A stretch of DNA of 64,000 nucleotides from Sphagnum magellanicum (taxonomy: Eukaryota; Streptophyta; Sphagnopsida; Sphagnales; Sphagnaceae), in NCBI GenBank assembly GCA_021904315.1, contig CM038915.1, forward strand, positions 14,074,001-14,138,000, read 5' to 3'. Positions 1-11,166 of the stretch are shown one piece after another. The notes under the pieces are model-generated. The model was not told the DNA's origin and made no database searches. It saw only the letters and a program-made list of their open reading frames with translations. The translations under genes were made by a program, and so were the position numbers. The first letter of the stretch is position 1, and every line of letters begins with the position of its first letter.

Positions 1-358
1 TAGATAGCAGGGCCCTTTGTCTAGGGTAAGGACTGAGAATGGGGCTGTTCTTGGCATGAGGGCCTGGCACAAGGCCTGGGATCCAAGATGGGATGCAAAT
101 TTCTAGAACCACCCCCATCCAAGGTCCTTACCCAGCGTTGTTAAGATCTGGCAGAAATTTAAACGGCTGTAATTTTGCTTAAGAAGGAGAGGACATTATT
201 TCAGGAATGCCCTTATTTCATTTTATTTTTATTTTTTATATTTGGGTCTGTGGTACCTGGCAGGTTGGAAAGTTTCAGAAAACTTAAAAGCACTGCCTGG
301 ATTTTTCCTTCGTGTTTTCAGCTCCCTTACCTGCCTGAAGAAACCTGTTTTGCTCAGC

Positions 359-437
359 GGGATCTTCTGCATTGGAAGGTATCAGCCAAGCTGTACTGGG
401 ATCTTCTGACCAGCGGAAGATACCAGCCAGCCTGTCA
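359..437. repeat. Two-copy direct repeat, about 39-bp period
   Basis: The block GGGATCTTCT starts at 359 and again at 398. Each copy continues into a related stretch ending in an AGCCAAGC or AGCCAGCC type motif. The copies are imperfect. No gene is recognised around them; the first 1.6 kb otherwise holds only short ORFs without family signal. Confidence 0.6.
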
Positions 438-564
438 CTATTTCTAAAAAGTGAAAAAATCCCAGCTCTGCTTTACTTAGGAAAAGGACCTGGGTAAAGG
501 CCCTTCCGTGATTTTCGACCTGTTACTTTGGCCTACCACCCTGGGGGACAGATCTCAAATCATG

Positions 565-625
565 GAAGGGCCTGTACTCAGGCCCTTCTCCTATACAAAA
601 GTTCCTCACAAAGGTGGGAACTTTT
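565..625. other. Two adjacent perfect inverted repeats (hairpin potential)
   Basis: At 565-588 GAAGGGCCTG and CAGGCCCTTC form a 10-bp perfect stem around the 4-nt loop TACT. Eight bases further on, AAAAGTTCC (597-605) pairs with GGAACTTTT (617-625), a 9-bp perfect stem with an 11-nt loop. The pairing is read directly. Whether it marks a small RNA, a transposon end or chance is unknown. Confidence 0.6.
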
Positions 626-1596
626 CATTTTTGGAAATGGCAACACCCATACAAACAATCACGTTAAATTTAGGAATCGACCAGAAAGAGAAACAAAAAA
701 CAACAACATTCTTCCTCAACAAACAGAATAAACCTTCACTGAAGCCTCCTGTTTTTATTCTTATGTATTCTTTTGTCTTATGTATAGCCCACTGATTTGA
801 AAGACACAATTAACCATGTGCTAACATCATCGGAATATTCCTTTCACAATCTCACTCAATATGAAAAAACCAAATTTAAATAAATAATGGGCATGTGGTT
901 AATAATCTGAGCTTTTTTTTTCCCTCTTCGATTATGCAAGCGTGGCAGACTCTAGCTATTTAAAAAAACACAACATGCACACACTAGAAAAAAAACACAC
1001 ATGTTTTCCAAATTTCTCTCTTGATTTTTAAAAATTAAGAAAGCAAAACATTCACCACCAAAATTCACTGGTTGTGATGCCTAAGAGCATCTCGACCCCA
1101 AAACTGTATACAACTCCTTCATATTAGAATAGAAGACCATTTAATGATCACTGTCCCAACTCACAAACGTCAAAAAAGTCCCTTTAAACACTCAAAGACC
1201 ATTTATGTCTTTACATCTAGACGAGTGTTAGTCACTGTCCAAATCCATAGTACAAAAAAGCTTGTAACGGGGTTTAAATGACCACTGCAAAATGGACCAT
1301 CGATACCGAGATTTGCGCTATCCTGCTGCATGATTCAATGAAAAGGGGTGTTTGCAGGTGAGGGTGGAGATGCCCTTATAGTGACGCATAAAAAGACCCT
1401 GGATAAGGACTGAGCATCTCCTCATATCGATCATAGATGAGCGTCCCCGCCTTGTGATCATGTTTTGAGTTTGATGGACATCTCAGCTGTTCATTAAGCT
1501 GGAACGAGACTGGGGCAGGCATATGGCTTCCAATACCCTTTCACTAATATAGTGAGACCCACTGGAACAGTATTATTTTCACGTACAAGTCTTTCT

Positions 1597-2079
1597 TCAT
1601 TGCGTGCAGCAAGTTTTGGAAGTTAATTTCCAGACCGCCACTAAAGAACCGACAAGTGCAGCAACTACGTACTGACGAATTTTTATCCGGATAATGGGTT
1701 TCTTGTTGCCTAGATCACAGATTTCTTGCAGATGATTATTGTAGGTAGTACATTGACGTACTTCGATGCAGAGTCTCCTGCATGCATTGGTCCATCTGGT
1801 GCCAAGTGGAGGCGTATGAAGTTTGTAAAATCTCACATAATTTTCCAGATGACAAAGGCACCGGCATTTGATGCTCACAGTATAAATCTGTGAGCTCCCC
1901 AGTTTATTTCCATCACCAGCTCGACTTCGATCTGTTGCTATGCTACCTGGGTGGAGTGTGAGACGGACCTTGACATCCGTAGCTTGCAGATCCGGCCACA
2001 GCGACTCCGCTTCACTTGTGTCCCACTTCTGCACGGTGAGGCATGTAACCTTTATAATTTCGGTCTGTATTGTTTCCAT
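1597..2079 (-). CDS. Unidentified 160-aa ORF with a possible C-terminal membrane segment
   Basis: I do not recognise this protein. The ORF starts at an ATG in a good initiation context (purine at -3, G at +4) and runs 160 codons. The C-terminal part contains a hydrophobic stretch (residues around 137-152, QYVVAALVGSLVAVW) that could span a membrane. The middle is rich in Cys and basic residues. No splice model was attempted. It points away from the broken gene that begins about 315 bp to the right, so the two could have formed a divergent pair. It may be an exon, a lineage-specific gene or a chance ORF. Base composition here is more balanced than in the surrounding AT-rich DNA, which mildly favours coding origin. 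Confidence 0.3.
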   Translation of the reverse strand: METIQTEIIKVTCLTVQKWDTSEAESLWPDLQATDVKVRLTLHPGSIATDRSRAGDGNKLGSSQIYTVSIKCRCLCHLENYVRFYKLHTPPLGTRWTNACRRLCIEVRQCTTYNNHLQEICDLGNKKPIIRIKIRQYVVAALVGSLVAVWKLTSKTCCTQ

Positions 2080-2394
2080 TTCTCATTTGATCATTGTCTT
2101 TTTACATTTCCGACGTCCTTCATTTTGACTCTATTACGTTGGTACCACACGCTGCGAGTTATTGTACCAATTGCCACATATTCTTCACATTCGAGAATTG
2201 TAGACTCCGTTTGTTGTGAAGATTCCATTCAGGCATCTGCACTTCAAGGGTTCTTGTACTCTCATTGTTACGTAGTGAAAAGCATCATAACCATGATCAA
2301 CCCATAGCCTCCTGCACACACCAATATTGTTGTTTTACTCACTCTACGTTGTTAACCGTGTTTCCTGTTTGAATAAGTGCAAAAGTTGAGCATC

Positions 2395-3149
2395 ATGGCG
2401 CGACCAAGTTTCATAAATTCTTCCATCCTACTCAACATCCTGTGCCTTTCCCTTCTCGCTGGCACAGATGTAGCTGGCCTATGATAATGTTGATGGGACG
2501 ACGTACCATGCCCGAGTAAAAGTTGTCGGTAAGAGCAAGAAATCGATCGAGGAAGATAGCATCTACATTACCCACAAGTTCAAGTACGTTTATCTACATT
2601 GTTCAAGGATGTTTATCTACAAGTTCAAGGATGTTCAAAAGTTCCGAGGCCTTTGTGGAACATGAGCTAGCCAACAATGTAGCCGACAATGACTGCTTCT
2701 AGAGCCAACTTAATGTGATTGGCGTGCTAGTGCTCGACGCTGTTGAGAAAGCCATTCCAGGAGCTGCTTCTTGGGGACTTCTTCCAGTCGAGTGTGACAC
2801 GTCCGCCTCAGCCGCGACTGCAGCGGGTGCAGGTGCTGCAATCGCGACAAATTACATCTCAAAATCACTCTTGAATAGCGACAGCCCTTGCGGATTCCAG
2901 AAGTTCGTAGTGGACGCATCTGACTCCACGATGTCTGAGGATAATTAGGTCACCATCACTGTACAGCCCGATGGTGTGCTAAGTTTTTCAGCTCGATCAA
3001 AAACTACTAATTTTGCATACAGAAGTATCACAATTGACTCGTATGGTCGAAATGTGGGTACGGACAAGTTCGCGTTCCCAAAACCTCCCAACATGGCTAC
3101 AGCTCGTTCTTTTGGAGTCGAAATCCCCATTACCATCAACGAAGCCTGA
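2395..3149 (+). pseudogene. Broken gene of a probable secreted protein, family unknown
   Basis: An ATG at 2395 opens 29 codons that look like a signal peptide (hydrophobic run LLNILCLSLLAG) and stop at 2482. Coding-like sequence continues in a second frame from about 2477 (motif YDNVDGTTYHARVKVV) until a 23-bp tandem duplication near 2588-2632, then in a third frame from 2631 to the TGA at 3147. The third-frame part is long and protein-like (an Ala/Gly-rich stretch, then Ser/Thr-rich beta-like sequence) but carries in-frame TAGs at 2700 and 2946. The simplest reading is a pseudogene with two frameshifts and two nonsense changes. Small introns could explain some of it. I cannot name the family. 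Confidence 0.45.
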
Positions 3150-6100
3150 GATTAACTACTCCAACTTGTGGACCAGGTCTTCTAGGAGGAGCATCTAAGT
3201 GGCTATAAGTTGCGGAACGCTTTACCATGTCTAGTGCAACTAAGTTGTCCGCTAACAAATTTCCTCCAATGTGACCAGTGCAAAGTAAGGAATAATATGG
3301 AGTAGAAAATGTTATGAGCTCTATGCAACATTTAATATCTATATTTTCTTCAATCTTCGTGCATGGATTTTGAGTTTCCAACAATCACTCCAACCTGCCT
3401 AGCTACAAATCCAGAATCGGACATATATACAAGGATGACTCGATGCTTATGCATAACATGCATTTATATCGTCGTGCCCCTACCTGTGACAGTCGACAAT
3501 CCATCGTACAGACCTGCAGTAGTAGACAAGAATGTCTGAAACCCATTTATAAAATCCAAACATTGGTCCTACATGTTGCGACAGAGGCATTATAACTCCA
3601 ATATGATCCCCTTGCAAAAAATCTGCTCTAGTGAGACTGGGTTTTGTTCTTCGATGTAAACTCGATGTTTAGTGTACTATGGTTGCAATGAATTAATACC
3701 ATTATAAGCCAGCGGATAGTCCATTGCACTATATACAAGGTCCTGCCTATGAAATGAATATTTATGGTGGTTTTTCACTGATCTGTTGCAACAAGTAGTT
3801 GAAAGTGCTTACTAAATCATATGCACATTATTGGGATTGAGGGGTTACAAAATTGTTCAAGTGTTGCAGCACAATTGTATGATGGTCTACAACATGTATA
3901 CATTTAGTATTTTTTAACACATGTAGTATAGAAATGGAGAGTGCTCGCAAGAACGATACATGTGCTTACGGGAAAAAGAACCAAATTGGTTGGATAGCAC
4001 CCTACACCTTAGCTCAAATTTCTGGTGAGATTTTTTTTTGGTCTTTGATGGAAAAAGCTCAAATTTGAACATTAGGGATATTATGAAATGTGCCTGTGTT
4101 TCTTTTTCACAGTGAGCACTTTCAACTTGCAATCTAGGCTGTTACAACATACAACATGAGCAGGATTTGATGAAGATTTTCAACATTATGAAGAGGAGTT
4201 CTAATTGTTTCCTTGATGGCATGTTTTTTCATATATTTGGGAGTCACACTCGTTTTCGTTAATCCTGCCTAAAATTGATGGACATTCTTATGATGAACTT
4301 GACAAATGTTGGGGGAAAAAAAAATTCTCACACATCATGCATTTAGCTATGATGAAGCGGTGGAATTGATAAACGATGGAATGCTTTGAAAAGGAAGAAT
4401 CAAAGCTTGGATAGCTTGTGATAGATCGTCTAAAGAAAGTTACCATGGGTTATTTTAGTGTCTTCCATGGATCATGGGTACCTATATTTTAGAGTGCTCT
4501 TATGCGCTAGGTTAGATGATCACATAATAAAGTGAAATGTTATTGCCCGCAAGCCCATAATAGAGTGCTCTACACATGGACACCCATGTGTAGATTTTGG
4601 GTGCACCCATCCAATTGATGGGTTGTTTTGAAGTTTACCCATCTACTTGTTGTTGTGTTTCTTCTCAAAATACCTTACCCTAAGGTCAATTTCATCATTA
4701 AATAATCCTCAAGATACTGAAATGAAATTTTGTGAAAATATGAAGTTGACGTGTTGAAAATCATCATAATTATCATAGGCTACATTCTGAATAATTTCAC
4801 TACTCATATCACAATATTATAGTAAATGATAGAAAAATAAATAATTTCACATTTTCAAAACGATTTTTTTTATTTTAAAAATAGAATTATTCGTTTTGTC
4901 AATGTGGAAACTGACCCTAGGCTAAGGTATGAATGTTGGGTAACTGATTTATTTGTTTGTTTTAGCTAACTAAATTAGTAATGTGGTCAATGAAAGGGCA
5001 GATTCCATCGTGATGATAACTATGAAAGGTACCTACCCAACAACATCTAATTTTCTGATTGGGCAGGTTTTGGATGTTTTTGGACACCTAGACACCTTTT
5101 TCTTGATGCACTCTCTAATTTTGGAAAAAGAAACTCATGCACTCCAACAGGGTGGATTCCATCATGATGATAACAAGGAACAATTCCTACCACCTACAGA
5201 GAAATCAATCTTTTTGGTAGGTATTAGATAGATGTTTTGGGATAAGTAGGTACCTTTTCTTCTTGAACTAGGTATCTAATAATTAATGCTTTTGTTTATT
5301 TTAAAAGAGTGTTTCTTTGTTTGTAACCAAAGTGATGATCATCCATAGGAAGTTGTTTTCTTTTTAAAGTGTCAATCCTCCTTAGGAAGATTTAGCCAAA
5401 TATGGCTATAAATCAAATATGAAGTACAAATCTTTAATCATCCTTTTTTATTTGTTGCTACTCACTAAAAACCAAATACATACATATGGTGTCTTTATTT
5501 TCCCCTTTATTTTCACCTTCTGGGGATTGCAAACCTCGAAAATCACATAATTCATGAATTTGGGAATTTTAATGTCATTTTTTGGCGAAATTTCACCAAT
5601 GAAGAAAAGGGTGCTCCCTGGCTAGAAAGAAGGAGCAGCAAGCAAAGCAGAATAATTTGGAAGTCCATAAGGTGGCGTGCTGTGTAGCGCAAGCAAACAA
5701 ACCATGATTAAAAATTGCTCAATTGAGAGTATAATAATAATAAAGTCACCCTGTCTTTGGGCCCTAGATTGATCCCCTATCCCTGGTTGGTCATCCCCAA
5801 TTTGAGTGAACATAGATAGCAATATAAATTATGTTTAATCAATGAGGTGTTGTAGCATGTATTCAAGAGGCCGAATTTTTATTTTTCTTTGAGGGAATTG
5901 GTAGGTTTTGATTTTTTTGGTTTTTTTTGTTGTTCTAAGTGCAAATCACAATAATATCCTACCATATATTGTGCAAGGTGCCAAAGGGAAGCATGAATAA
6001 GTTCATGCCCTTGCCATTAGCCTAGGCTGAATATGGGAATTCCAAAGGAGGAGATTACAATATAGTTATTCTGAAACTCTTGCAAGCTTATTGAATTTTG

Positions 6101-6314
6101 GTGTGATGGGAAAATCAAGGATGCTTATGACCAAAAACAGAAAATAAATAAAAACTTTGAAGGTCCCCATAACTAATTAATATCAATCACAGTACTAGTT
6201 TTTCACTAGTATTTATTGGTCTTATTTTGACAAAGCTTGATCCAATAAAGAAGTATAAGGAGCAACAAAAAGAAAGGCCCAGAAGGGGTTTTTCATCCTG
6301 ACTTCATATTTCAT
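3150..6314. other. Intergenic stretch without a supported gene
   Basis: AT-rich sequence with only short ORFs. A direct repeat lies at about 4997-5195: the block around GATTCCATCRTGATGATAAC occurs near 5002 and again near 5155, each followed by a related CTACC-containing segment. A partial copy of the TTTAGCCAAA element described at 20,161 lies at about 5320-5440. Nothing else was identified. Confidence 0.5.
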
Positions 6315-6337
6315 CCCCAGTTTCGCCAAAACTGGGG
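6315..6337. promoter_or_regulatory. Perfect 9-bp inverted repeat upstream of the hydrolase gene
   Basis: CCCCAGTTT (6315-6323) and AAACTGGGG (6329-6337) are perfect inverted complements around CGCCA. The element lies about 460 bp upstream of the gamma-glutamyl hydrolase start codon, in its promoter or 5' untranslated region. No known factor is assigned. Confidence 0.4.
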
Positions 6338-6800
6338 GCCTAGTAGCTCCACCAATGTGGGGGTGTACTTTACTGTAAACTCTCATCATCGACATGATCT
6401 CGTGGGTACTTTGGATTTGGGTTTGCTTTGAATCCGTCTCGTGTTTGTTGAGGTGCTTTCACATGTGCTTTTCCATGAGTTGAGAACAAATCCTTCATAT
6501 GAAGACTTTTGGTTCAAAATCTGGGGAGGAGATTCCAGAAGTAGCCATTTTGGGTCTTGTGTTTGGATTTCTCTGTTGGGTTGTGTTGTTGTGGTAGCAG
6601 TACTAGTTCCCTGGTGCTTTGTTTCTCTTTTCTTGTAGATGGAGAAGAGTGAAGGATTATTTTTTTGGGTGGGAGGGGGGTTGGTTTGATCTTGTTTTGG
6701 GTGTTGGGTGTTGAGTTTTGTTGGTACCTAGTCTTTCTTCTGTTACAAGGGATCAGAATTTGAGCAGATTGAATTTTTGGGGACTTGGGGAATTTTTGCA

Positions 6801-9769
6801 ATGGCAAAGTTGCAAAAATCTCTGATCCAACTGCTACTTTCCTTATGGTTGTGTAGTATTCTCCTGCAGTATACAACTACAACTGCAGCAAGAATTCTTC
6901 TTCCTACCAACAGCAAGATTAAGTCAAAAACAGAGGACTCATTTGGCAGCAGAGACAACACAGGTGGTTTCCAGATCAACAATGGTAATATGGAATTTTT
7001 GCATGAAGAATCTGGTGGTGGTCGTGGTGAAGAAGAAGGAAGAGGAGGAGGAGGAGAATCAGTTGTAGGCACAAATTCCAGACCTTTGATAGGAATTCTC
7101 TCACAGCCATCATGCGGGGAATGTGAGACGGAAGCAGACTGGACTTCCAACCGTTCTTGTATTGCAGCATCATATGTCAAGTTCGTGGAGTCTGCAGGTG
7201 CACGAGCTGTTCCTCTTTTGTACAATGAACCTGAGGAAAGCCTAATCAAGGTAGGGTTTTTGCCAGAGTTTTCCCAACAACTTCACTTCCTTTGTTTGTT
7301 GTTGTTGTTGTTGTTGTTTTCATGGTCTTCATTACGAAAAAGCAAGCAACCTATAAACCCTAAAACAGGGACAGAACAAGATCATGTATCATGCTCATAT
7401 ACCCAATGGAAGGATTTGTGAACAAAACACTCAGGACTCCTTTGGGTTTGGGCAGAACAAATTGAAATGAAATTGAATTGAATTGAGTTTCAATGTTTGG
7501 TTGTGTTTGTTTGCTTCTGTAAAAAAAATAACCTGCCTGCAACAAAACTGAAGCAGTTGGTGCAATGTGCAGAAATTTGCAGCAATAAATGGAATTCTGT
7601 TTCCAGGAGGTGCAACAAGTTTGGATGACAATCCTTTCTATCAAACGGCAGAGAAACTCTTCAAAGTAAAGTACAAAACTTGTTCCTCCTCCACCTTTGA
7701 ATGCTCTTCCTTTCTTTCTCTTTACATAGGTATCAATGAAAAATGATGACAAATTGGATTTTTTTTAAAAGACATATGCTGTTGATTTCACTGCATCAGA
7801 TGGTCATCGAATCAAATGACAATGGAGACTATTTCCCATTGTACGGAGCATGCCTTGGCTTTCAGCTTCTCACAGTTATAGTCAGTCAGGTATTACTGTC
7901 TTAAAAAATTCTTCTTGCAATTGATGTTTTGGCATTGCTTCAGATGCACATAGATATTGCTTCCTGTATCCTAAACCCTAAACCCTGAATATATGGTCAA
8001 CAGAGCATGAATAAAAAGCTACACAAGGGAGTTATGAATCTGCAAACCCAAATAAGCTAATTTGGTGTATAACCTATTATGGGTTGATATTTGATCATTT
8101 AGAATCACAGCATATTAGGACAGTTTGAGGCAGCACACCGACCAGCTCCACTCCTATTGGTTGGTGATTGGGTGAAGAATCACAGCATTTTTCAATGGTA
8201 AGAGACACAGCTCTCCCCCCTCACATCAGTTAATTGGTGTCCTTTTTTCCTCTGTGAGAAAAGTATCATGCAAAATTACATTACTTTGCAATCCATTGAA
8301 TTGTCATGTTATAAGCCACCCCCACAGCAAGAAATTTGTACCATGGTGGTCACTCTGTATACTTTGCAGGGTTCCACGAGGAGTTGTTGACAAAATCAGT
8401 AAACAACCGCTTGCAATGGAAAATCACCATGAAGGGGTTTCTCCACAGACATGGTTTTCTAATGGACTACTCACTGACTTCTTTCATGTGCTCACAACCA
8501 CCCAAGACAATAATGGAAAGGTTGGTTCTTCCACAAACTATCATTACCAGCAGAGAAAATTGCAATGTCATCCCTGTTTTGTCACAGCAACTTTGTTGTT
8601 GTAGGGTTAAGGAAGCTCTTGGAAGCATTATCTTTTTCTGTTTCTGAAGAATATGAATTTTGAACATCCATCAACACATCTATTGCATATTATGAATGTG
8701 GAAGTGTGATGGAGAAAGAAAGAAAAAAATAGCATCTCACTTAAGCAATTTTCGTGCTTAAAGAAACAAATCTGAACTGGGTGTAATGTCAAAAATCACA
8801 GATGTATATCTCAACTGTGGAGAGTCAGAGATACCCAATTCTCGGAGTGCAGTGGCATCCAGAGGTAGGTCTACAAACATCGCACCATAGTTTGGTTTCT
8901 TAATCTCTGAATTGCTTGTAATTTAGGGATGGATGTCAACATCTGTTGTTCTGTGCTCGATTTTGTTCTTATCATACCTTGGATTGAGAAATCCAAACTT
9001 ATGTTTTCTGAAAGCCCTGTGGGATTTTACGCTTACACCTCCACATACACTGAGAAAAATCTTGGAGGTTTTATGAATTTTGAACATGTGTGCATTTCCC
9101 AGAAGCCTCCATTTGAATGGGGTGATGTTATGATTCCACACTCGGTGGATGCTGTACAATTGACTCAAGCTGTTGCCAATTATTTTATCAGGTAAATCCT
9201 CTGACCCACCCATTTTCCTAATTATCATGGATTTAGACAAATTCAATCTTGTCAAGCTGTTGGAATTTAGGGTTTAGGGTTTAGGGTTGGGCTTCTGTAC
9301 TAAAAATTTATCACTCAAGGTTTCATTTCACCCCAGAAACAAATTTCAGGAACATGACATCAGAGATATGAATCCCCTCAGCAAGTATGATAAGGTAAGA
9401 AGCAGTGCATGGCAAGTTGTAAATTGAGTGGTGTTGGAATGTATTGTTGCAGCGAGGCACGCAAGTCACAGCACAAGCCCATCTCCATTGATGAGGAACG
9501 GGAGTTGATGATGTACAATTACAAGCCCTTTTATTCAAACAAAGATGGGTATGCCTTACATTGGCTCGTGTAGGACTTTTTGAGTTAAAAGTCATGAATC
9601 AACGAGGGTAGAAATTTTCTTTGTAGTTTGTTATTATGTTAGACCATTTAACCTCTAAAACATTATTACTATTTGCTTGTTGAGAGGACTAATAATTTGT
9701 TTGTGATAATGGGTGTCTTGATTTTGCAGGCATGGAAGTTTTGAACAAGAATATTGGATCAATTTATAG
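6801..9769 (+). CDS. GGH: Gamma-glutamyl hydrolase (folate polyglutamate hydrolase), 9 exons, 388 aa
   Basis: The enzyme removes gamma-linked glutamates from folate polyglutamates; plant members act in the vacuole or outside the cell. Exons by hand: 6801-7250, 7573-7665, 7800-7889, 8103-8197, 8370-8520, 8802-8864, 9103-9191, 9453-9548, 9730-9769, all GT-AG, total 1167 nt in frame. Residues 1-30 form a signal peptide (LIQLLLSLWLCSILL), followed by a Gly/Glu-rich linker. The family core starts near residue 90 (RPLIGILSQPSCGE). The nucleophile is Cys199 in YGACLGFQ, and the catalytic histidine is His312 in VQWHPE. The conserved YNYKPFYS precedes the stop. ATG 6801 was chosen because the signal peptide follows directly. 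Introns 3 and 7 carry telomere-like tracts. An in-frame 58-nt exon-like segment lies in intron 7 (9337-9394). Exon 1 is longer than usual because of the linker. Confidence 0.95.
7970..7986. repeat. Telomere-like tract in hydrolase intron 3
   Basis: CCTAAACCCTAAACCCT, more than two plant telomere units (C-rich strand on +), lies inside the intron between 7889 and 8103. It is one of several such tracts in introns of this gene and of the CesA gene. Confidence 0.9.
9266..9288. repeat. Telomere-like tract in hydrolase intron 7
   Basis: Three complete TTTAGGG units in a row, in the opposite orientation to the tract in intron 3, lie between exons 7 and 8 of the gamma-glutamyl hydrolase gene. Confidence 0.9.
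9337..9394 (+). other. Candidate poison cassette exon in hydrolase intron 7
   Basis: The segment is preceded by a pyrimidine-rich acceptor (TTTCACCCCAG) and followed by the donor GTAAGA. Its frame is open when entered from exon 7. Its 58 nt are not a multiple of three, so inclusion would push exon 8 out of frame and reach a stop after about 12 codons. Joining exon 7 directly to exon 8 restores the family sequence SEARKS, so the normal mRNA should skip it. It may be a regulated nonsense exon or a chance pair of splice signals. Confidence 0.35.
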
Positions 9770-11166
9770 ATTTTCACCCACATTTATTTCCCCCACACGT
9801 TCATTTGTCCCATATATCTACCTTCCAACATTACCCAATCTGGGCTTAAGCTCAGTAACTCAAGAAGTAGTGTTTATCAGTATAACTTCTGTATCATCAT
9901 TGCCATTTATTAGTTAGTGTAGTGCAACCTGCAAGCAATGGTCTGAGCTTGCAAAGGAGATTGAAACACTAACATTTTCCTCTATTTTCTTTTGTCTTGT
10001 TTTATGTTGAAAAATTTCTGTTCAAAGTGTGACACTATGTGTCAATGTTTTCTTGAAAAGAAAAGAGGAGAAAAAGGGTGAATTCTTTCCTTTTAAAGGG
10101 AATTTGTAACAGAATATTCTTTTTAAAAATTTGGGGTTGCAAATATGTGAAAATATCTGGAACCCTGAAAAAAATTCTTTGTTCACTTCTTGGATGTTAT
10201 ATTTGTTGCTACCTATTGCTCACAGAATGTCAGAGAGAGCTGATCATTATAGCTCACATTGCAATTTTGTTCTCATTTACACATTATAAAAACAAAAGTC
10301 TTTGTGAGACAAGTTTGTGTTTTGTTTGATTCTCAGATGTAGCTTATGATTTGTATCATTGAATGAGCAAAGAAAGAGTGCAGGTACATCAGATATTCTG
10401 CTATCAATACATTCTGGGCCTGCGATATTATGTTCTTATGGTAAGCTAAGAATGGGTGAATGATTTTGTAAGGGAAGGGCAACAAGGGTGGGAACCCAAA
10501 CTCCAAAACAAAACAATAATTACCCCTTCATCTGACCTACACTTCCCCTGCATACAAAAACTGATCTCATTTGAACCTGGCGGCACGTTATAGCTTTTGT
10601 AAGGTGCCACTGAGTCTACAAGGAAGATTATGCTACTATACAACAAGATACCCACAAACACAAAAGCAAGTCAAAGTAGACAACACTTCAATTGCCATCA
10701 GATGCATATACAGAGTATGGACCTTAAAAACGAAACATAAAATTGCTTGAACTCTCTACTTTAGAGAGGGATGATTAACTCTCAGTAGTATTGTGGCAGT
10801 TCTCCATACTCACAAACTAAAGATTGTCCCAGTACCAAGCAGAAAACTTCTTCTATAAACTGTATAAACAAAAACTATTTTTCTTTACACATATTAAACC
10901 CTAATTCTAAACATTTTCCTTAAAAATCTTTAATTTAAAACCCTAAGTAAGAGAGGAATGATCACATATTCTGTGGGTTGATCAAGGCCGCATTTCACAT
11001 TAATAAATTTGATTAGCAATGATACAGTCAAAAGTCTCCCCCTCAGAGTGCTGTATATCCCTTTCTCTACAAACAGACTTCCCAGTTGGTCGGTCCCATG
11101 GCCCAGAACACTACCCTCCTCTTCCATGGAGACCTAAGGGATCTGAAGCTTAAAACTCTTAAAACC
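9770..11166. other. Space between convergent genes (3' regions of hydrolase and CesA)
   Basis: No coding region is supported. It should contain the 3' untranslated region of the plus-strand hydrolase gene (from 9770) and that of the minus-strand CesA gene (below 11,167). No polyadenylation signal could be chosen with confidence among several A/T-rich candidates. Confidence 0.5.

Noticed and set aside
2715..3149. Possible pore-forming or other toxin-like secreted protein
   Set aside because: The only hints are a signal peptide and a beta-rich tail; no motif of a known toxin family could be recognised, so no such call is made.
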